A stretch of DNA of 64,000 bases from assembly GCA_904066235.2 (NCBI GenBank), contig CAJFCV020000006.1, forward strand, positions 5,208,001 through 5,272,000. Direction: 5' to 3'. The position numbers and the translations under genes were made by a program. The DNA comes from Bursaphelenchus xylophilus (Eukaryota > Nematoda > Chromadorea > Rhabditida > Aphelenchoididae). Positions within the stretch are counted from its first letter, which is position 1. Each line of letters opens with the position of its first letter. The notes below the pieces were generated by a model. That model ran no database searches and was not told the origin of the DNA. It was given only the letters and a program-made list of their open reading frames with translations. Shown here piece after piece: positions 61,401 to 64,000 of the stretch.

Positions 61401-63233
61401 CAGGGCTCATTCAGGGGGAATAGGAACCCTTGAAACGGATTCCTTTTCGTTAGAACGTTATCTCGCGCTCTTGGAATTGTGTTTCCAATCTGATTCTTTT
61501 ATGTTTTCTTACTTTAATAAAACCACCGATAGCCCGTCTCCTTTCCTCGTTCCGACCCAAACCTTTTATTTGGGATGAAATATGCGCGGCTATTCTTCCA
61601 CAACCGTTCCGTAACCGTCTTTGAGGGCTCTTCCAACTTTGTGGCTGCCAGGTGTTTTCCGAACTTTTTGATGTCCGGTTTTCGACTTTGCCAATCCGAT
61701 GAGCGCGACACTTAACACGGAAATGAATAGAAGTCGGGGCAATCGGGTTGAAAATTGGATCCGTCCTTCTCACTTTTTCTCAGGGCAATCACTAGAACTT
61801 TTCCCCTTTCACGCCGTCCACGCGACCGGTTTCTTTGCAACGACCTTTCCGCGGTTATATTGCCCCGGCTCTCATCCACCCTTAATGTGCAGAAACGCGC
61901 TTAATTTCAACTGTTTTTCTTTCTCTGCATGCATTCCTCTACTCCTCTTCTTGATCGTTACGCAAGAGTTTGTAATGCAAACGTGATCGGATGATGTAAG
62001 CCTTGTTTTCGAGCCGCATGAAGCCACGTAATTCGATCAGAGCTTTGCTAATTTTCTAATTTTTTGATCTTAACCTTTCTGCAGGGAATGTATTTGAATG
62101 AAATTTTTTTGGATCTTTTGTTTGATATATCCGGATATATCCTTCAATTATTCTGACCCTATTCGTTCCCCATTCTTTCAACATCGTGTAGGTGGTCCAG
62201 ACGGACGCATGCACAAAAAAAGATTAGGTTCTGTGGTATATTAAAATAGCCTCTAATAACCGACGAAGTGTGAGGATTATACCCTTAGGTGGTTTTCGCC
62301 CTACTGTTCGGTTCCGCAAATCCCTGGATTTGGGACTGATACCGGGTCTTTGAATATATAATCCAAAACATTTTAATCCCAAAGATACTGTTCAAATATA
62401 CTTCGTGTCGTTTTTTGCACAGGTTGGAATGCCTTGGCCCGAACTCTGAACGATGACTCGGCCCTTCGCACGAGATGCAATCGGGACTGAAACTCGAATT
62501 AAAAATAAGTTTTGGTTCAAATTGCGAAGCGTGCAAAGGCCACGCTGGTCTTCTAAGACCACCTGTCCAGGGCTCCGAGCCCCGAATAACTTATCACGAA
62601 ACAGGGCGTCGGCATTTTCAGGCCCTGCGGGCATTCTTCGGATAGCATCAGAATGACGGATCATTTAAATTTGGCCCCCGTTTAATATCCGGTTGGAGGG
62701 GTATGTGACGGAGGGGGGGGTTTTGTTTTGGCCCTTCCCTCGACGATGCTTTGTACGTTAATTTTGGCTGACGTAGAAGTTGAATTACGCGTCGATTCGT
62801 CGTTTCCTTCCTCCCTTTAAGCTGAAATGGATACCCCCGAGGTTCTTCTTGTCTGTTTTTTATCTCCTACCCACTGAAACGCGATTTTATAACGCGCGAA
62901 TCTCTCGCCCCAATCCAATCTCCCAGCCCCTTGATCAAGAGCCATTCATCCGTGTGCTGAGACAATCCCCCAAAGCTCGGATTCTGTTTGAGATTCTCGG
63001 TCTTCCGGCGTTTCTCGTCTCTCCCCAACCCTTGAGCCCGCCAATTTCCATCCAAATTGAACTGTTATTGCAGGTCAGTGGGCTTCTTCGCTCCCCATCG
63101 AGCTTCTTCTCTCGCTTTCTCCAGGGTTTGTGACCGCCGTTTTGTTCTTTCTTTATTCGACCAGATTTTTGAATAACGCGTTTTGTTCGATAGCTTTCTC
63201 GTTTTCCCATACGCTCGTATAAAGAGTTTTCAG
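58488..63233. other. 4.7-kb interval, intergenic or large intron
   Basis: No plus-strand exon is convincing here. It may be a long intron linking the Ser/Asn-rich exons at 56-58 kb with the long exon at 63.2-64 kb. A tRNA-like 5' fragment lies near 58896. A minus-strand frame with natural codons (60278-60751) is listed separately. Confidence 0.45.
60278..60751 (-). CDS. candidate minus-strand coding region
   Basis: An open frame of about 157 codons with protein-like content: a hydrophobic segment near the start (LWTAVFFFIYLFLPLI), then a basic stretch (RGRIACNIKRRKVKR), then an acidic end (CDVDDWDTLLDRE). No ATG opens it; an in-frame stop lies upstream near 60814. So a first exon is needed, and a candidate ATG (MKNERTSGYFG) lies near 60840 but does not join cleanly. 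Family unknown. It may be a gene nested in, or antisense to, a neighbouring intron, or chance. Confidence 0.35.
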   Translation of the reverse strand: MKGKVREQNSANHLRALWTAVFFFIYLFLPLIRKVESETQSHKSVRPRGRIACNIKRRKVKRVDDRCTLDLKTLGPRVLALPQGKSPRRTGDKQKSDDTSEWTELVSVRLNQRNPKHLLSDQCDVDDWDTLLDRETVSVTPKTEVGENSINHRRYEA

Positions 63234-64000
63234 ATTCCTCACTTTCATCTTATTTTTGCGTGCATAATTGTCAAATTAATTTCGTCTGCGATGCTTGTAA
63301 TCCGATGAAAGTTCGCTCAGATATGACTTCTGTGGCATCGGGCTCAGCACTTGCGCAGAAGTGGCGCGACACCGCCAATCGCTACTCCGACTCGGATGAC
63401 GCGGACTCCCAGCACGAGGAGGGAGTCAGTGAACTCACCAATTCCGTGGAGGATCTCTTGGACTGCACTCTCCCTCCAAAACATACAACTCTCCTACCGA
63501 ACGGATTTTCCAAAGGTGCCCATCGATTTCCGGTCCTCGAGGCTGATAAGGAGGAAGATATCCAACCAATGCTGTCGGAATGCAGCTGCGAAGCGTCGAC
63601 CTCCTCTTCCATTGACTCCTCCTCTTCGCACAGTATCAATTCGGCGGTTGTTTCTCCGGCCACGCCTAATCCAGACATCTCATGGCCTCGGCTGACCCCT
63701 CGTGTTGTCCAAATAACCGAGCCAGAACACATGATTCGAACGACTCTTCGGCCAAGCCCCACTCGAATAACAGATCCGATGCGAAGATGGTCCGCAATGT
63801 CCGTCACCTCTACCGGCACTATTGTCCCAGCAATGGACGCCACAAATTGCGATTGTACATCTCTGGCATGGGCAGCGCTAAGGTCACCAGCATCAGTCAG
63901 AAGAAAGCAAAGAAGAGAAAAACACAGCGATGACTCATACAGGAAGATCTCGGCCTCCAAAACTGGCAACTCATCGACGGATTCAGGCCTCGGCTCTTCT
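63234..64000 (+). CDS. long exon of a Ser-rich protein, continues past window
   Basis: The frame is open from an acceptor at 63233 (GAGTTTTCAG) to the end of the window, with in-frame ATGs at 63305 and 63323 (MTSVASGSALAQKW). From 63323 it reads at least 225 codons without stop. Content: acidic/Ser-rich N-terminus (SDSDDADSQHEEG), ELTNSVEDLLDCTLPPK, a Ser run, Pro/Thr segments, basic RRKQRREKH and SSTDSGLGSS. No domain is visible yet. The acceptor could be a splice-leader site, making this a first exon, or an internal exon of the upstream Ser/Asn-rich gene. Confidence 0.7.

Noticed and set aside
63382..63969. 195-codon minus frame
   Set aside because: Antisense shadow of the plus-strand Ser-rich exon, whose acceptor, ATG and codon content fit better.

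Overview
This window is nuclear DNA from a nematode. Genes are dense and split by mostly 40-70 nt introns with TTTTCAG/TTTTAG acceptors. The gene set is also typical: a serpentine chemoreceptor, an expanded CK1/TTBK-like kinase, a Fer-like SH2 kinase of the nematode expansion, a nematode globin, an anionic Cys-loop receptor and a Ser/Thr kinase-dense left end. The looser acceptor sequences and several orphan genes suggest a species outside Caenorhabditis, but I cannot name it. All gene models were built by joining reading frames across GT-AG introns and checking that phases add up. None has transcript support.

Layout. 1-7 kb: CK1/TTBK-like kinase (-), a possible small gene (-), a lysine/serine-rich protein (+) whose large intron contains an intron-bearing tRNA-Ile(UAU) on the other strand, and a globin with an N-myristoylation-type start (-). 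7-9 kb: non-coding, with a tRNA relic and half of a MITE-like repeat. 8.8-16 kb, all (+): membrane-anchored type-B carboxylesterase, MFSD8/CLN7-type lysosomal transporter, and a small orphan gene followed by a 633-bp palindromic MITE-like element with a TA duplication. 16.7-25.4 kb: a gene-poor stretch with near-perfect AP-2-type palindromes and one perfect hairpin. 25.4-32.9 kb: anion-selective Cys-loop receptor (+), SLC17-type transporter (-), orphan gene (-), and U1A/U2B'' spliceosomal protein (+). 33-37.6 kb: gene-poor. 37.6-41.3 kb: serpentine chemoreceptor (+), small membrane protein (-), SET8/KMT5A-type H4K20 methyltransferase (+). 42.2-42.6 kb: non-autonomous hAT-type element with an 8-bp target duplication. 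44-48 kb: dynamin (-). 50-54 kb: Fer-like SH2 tyrosine kinase (+) and an orphan SP/TP-rich protein (+). 56-64 kb: large Ser/Asn-rich disordered protein exons (+), a long non-coding or intronic interval, and a final long coding exon that runs off the right edge.

There is no operon-like pathway. Neighbours include housekeeping genes (dynamin, U1A/U2B'', KMT5A, MFSD8) mixed with neuronal or sensory genes (ligand-gated channel, chemoreceptor, cholinesterase-like protein). I found no CRISPR, prokaryotic or viral gene system.
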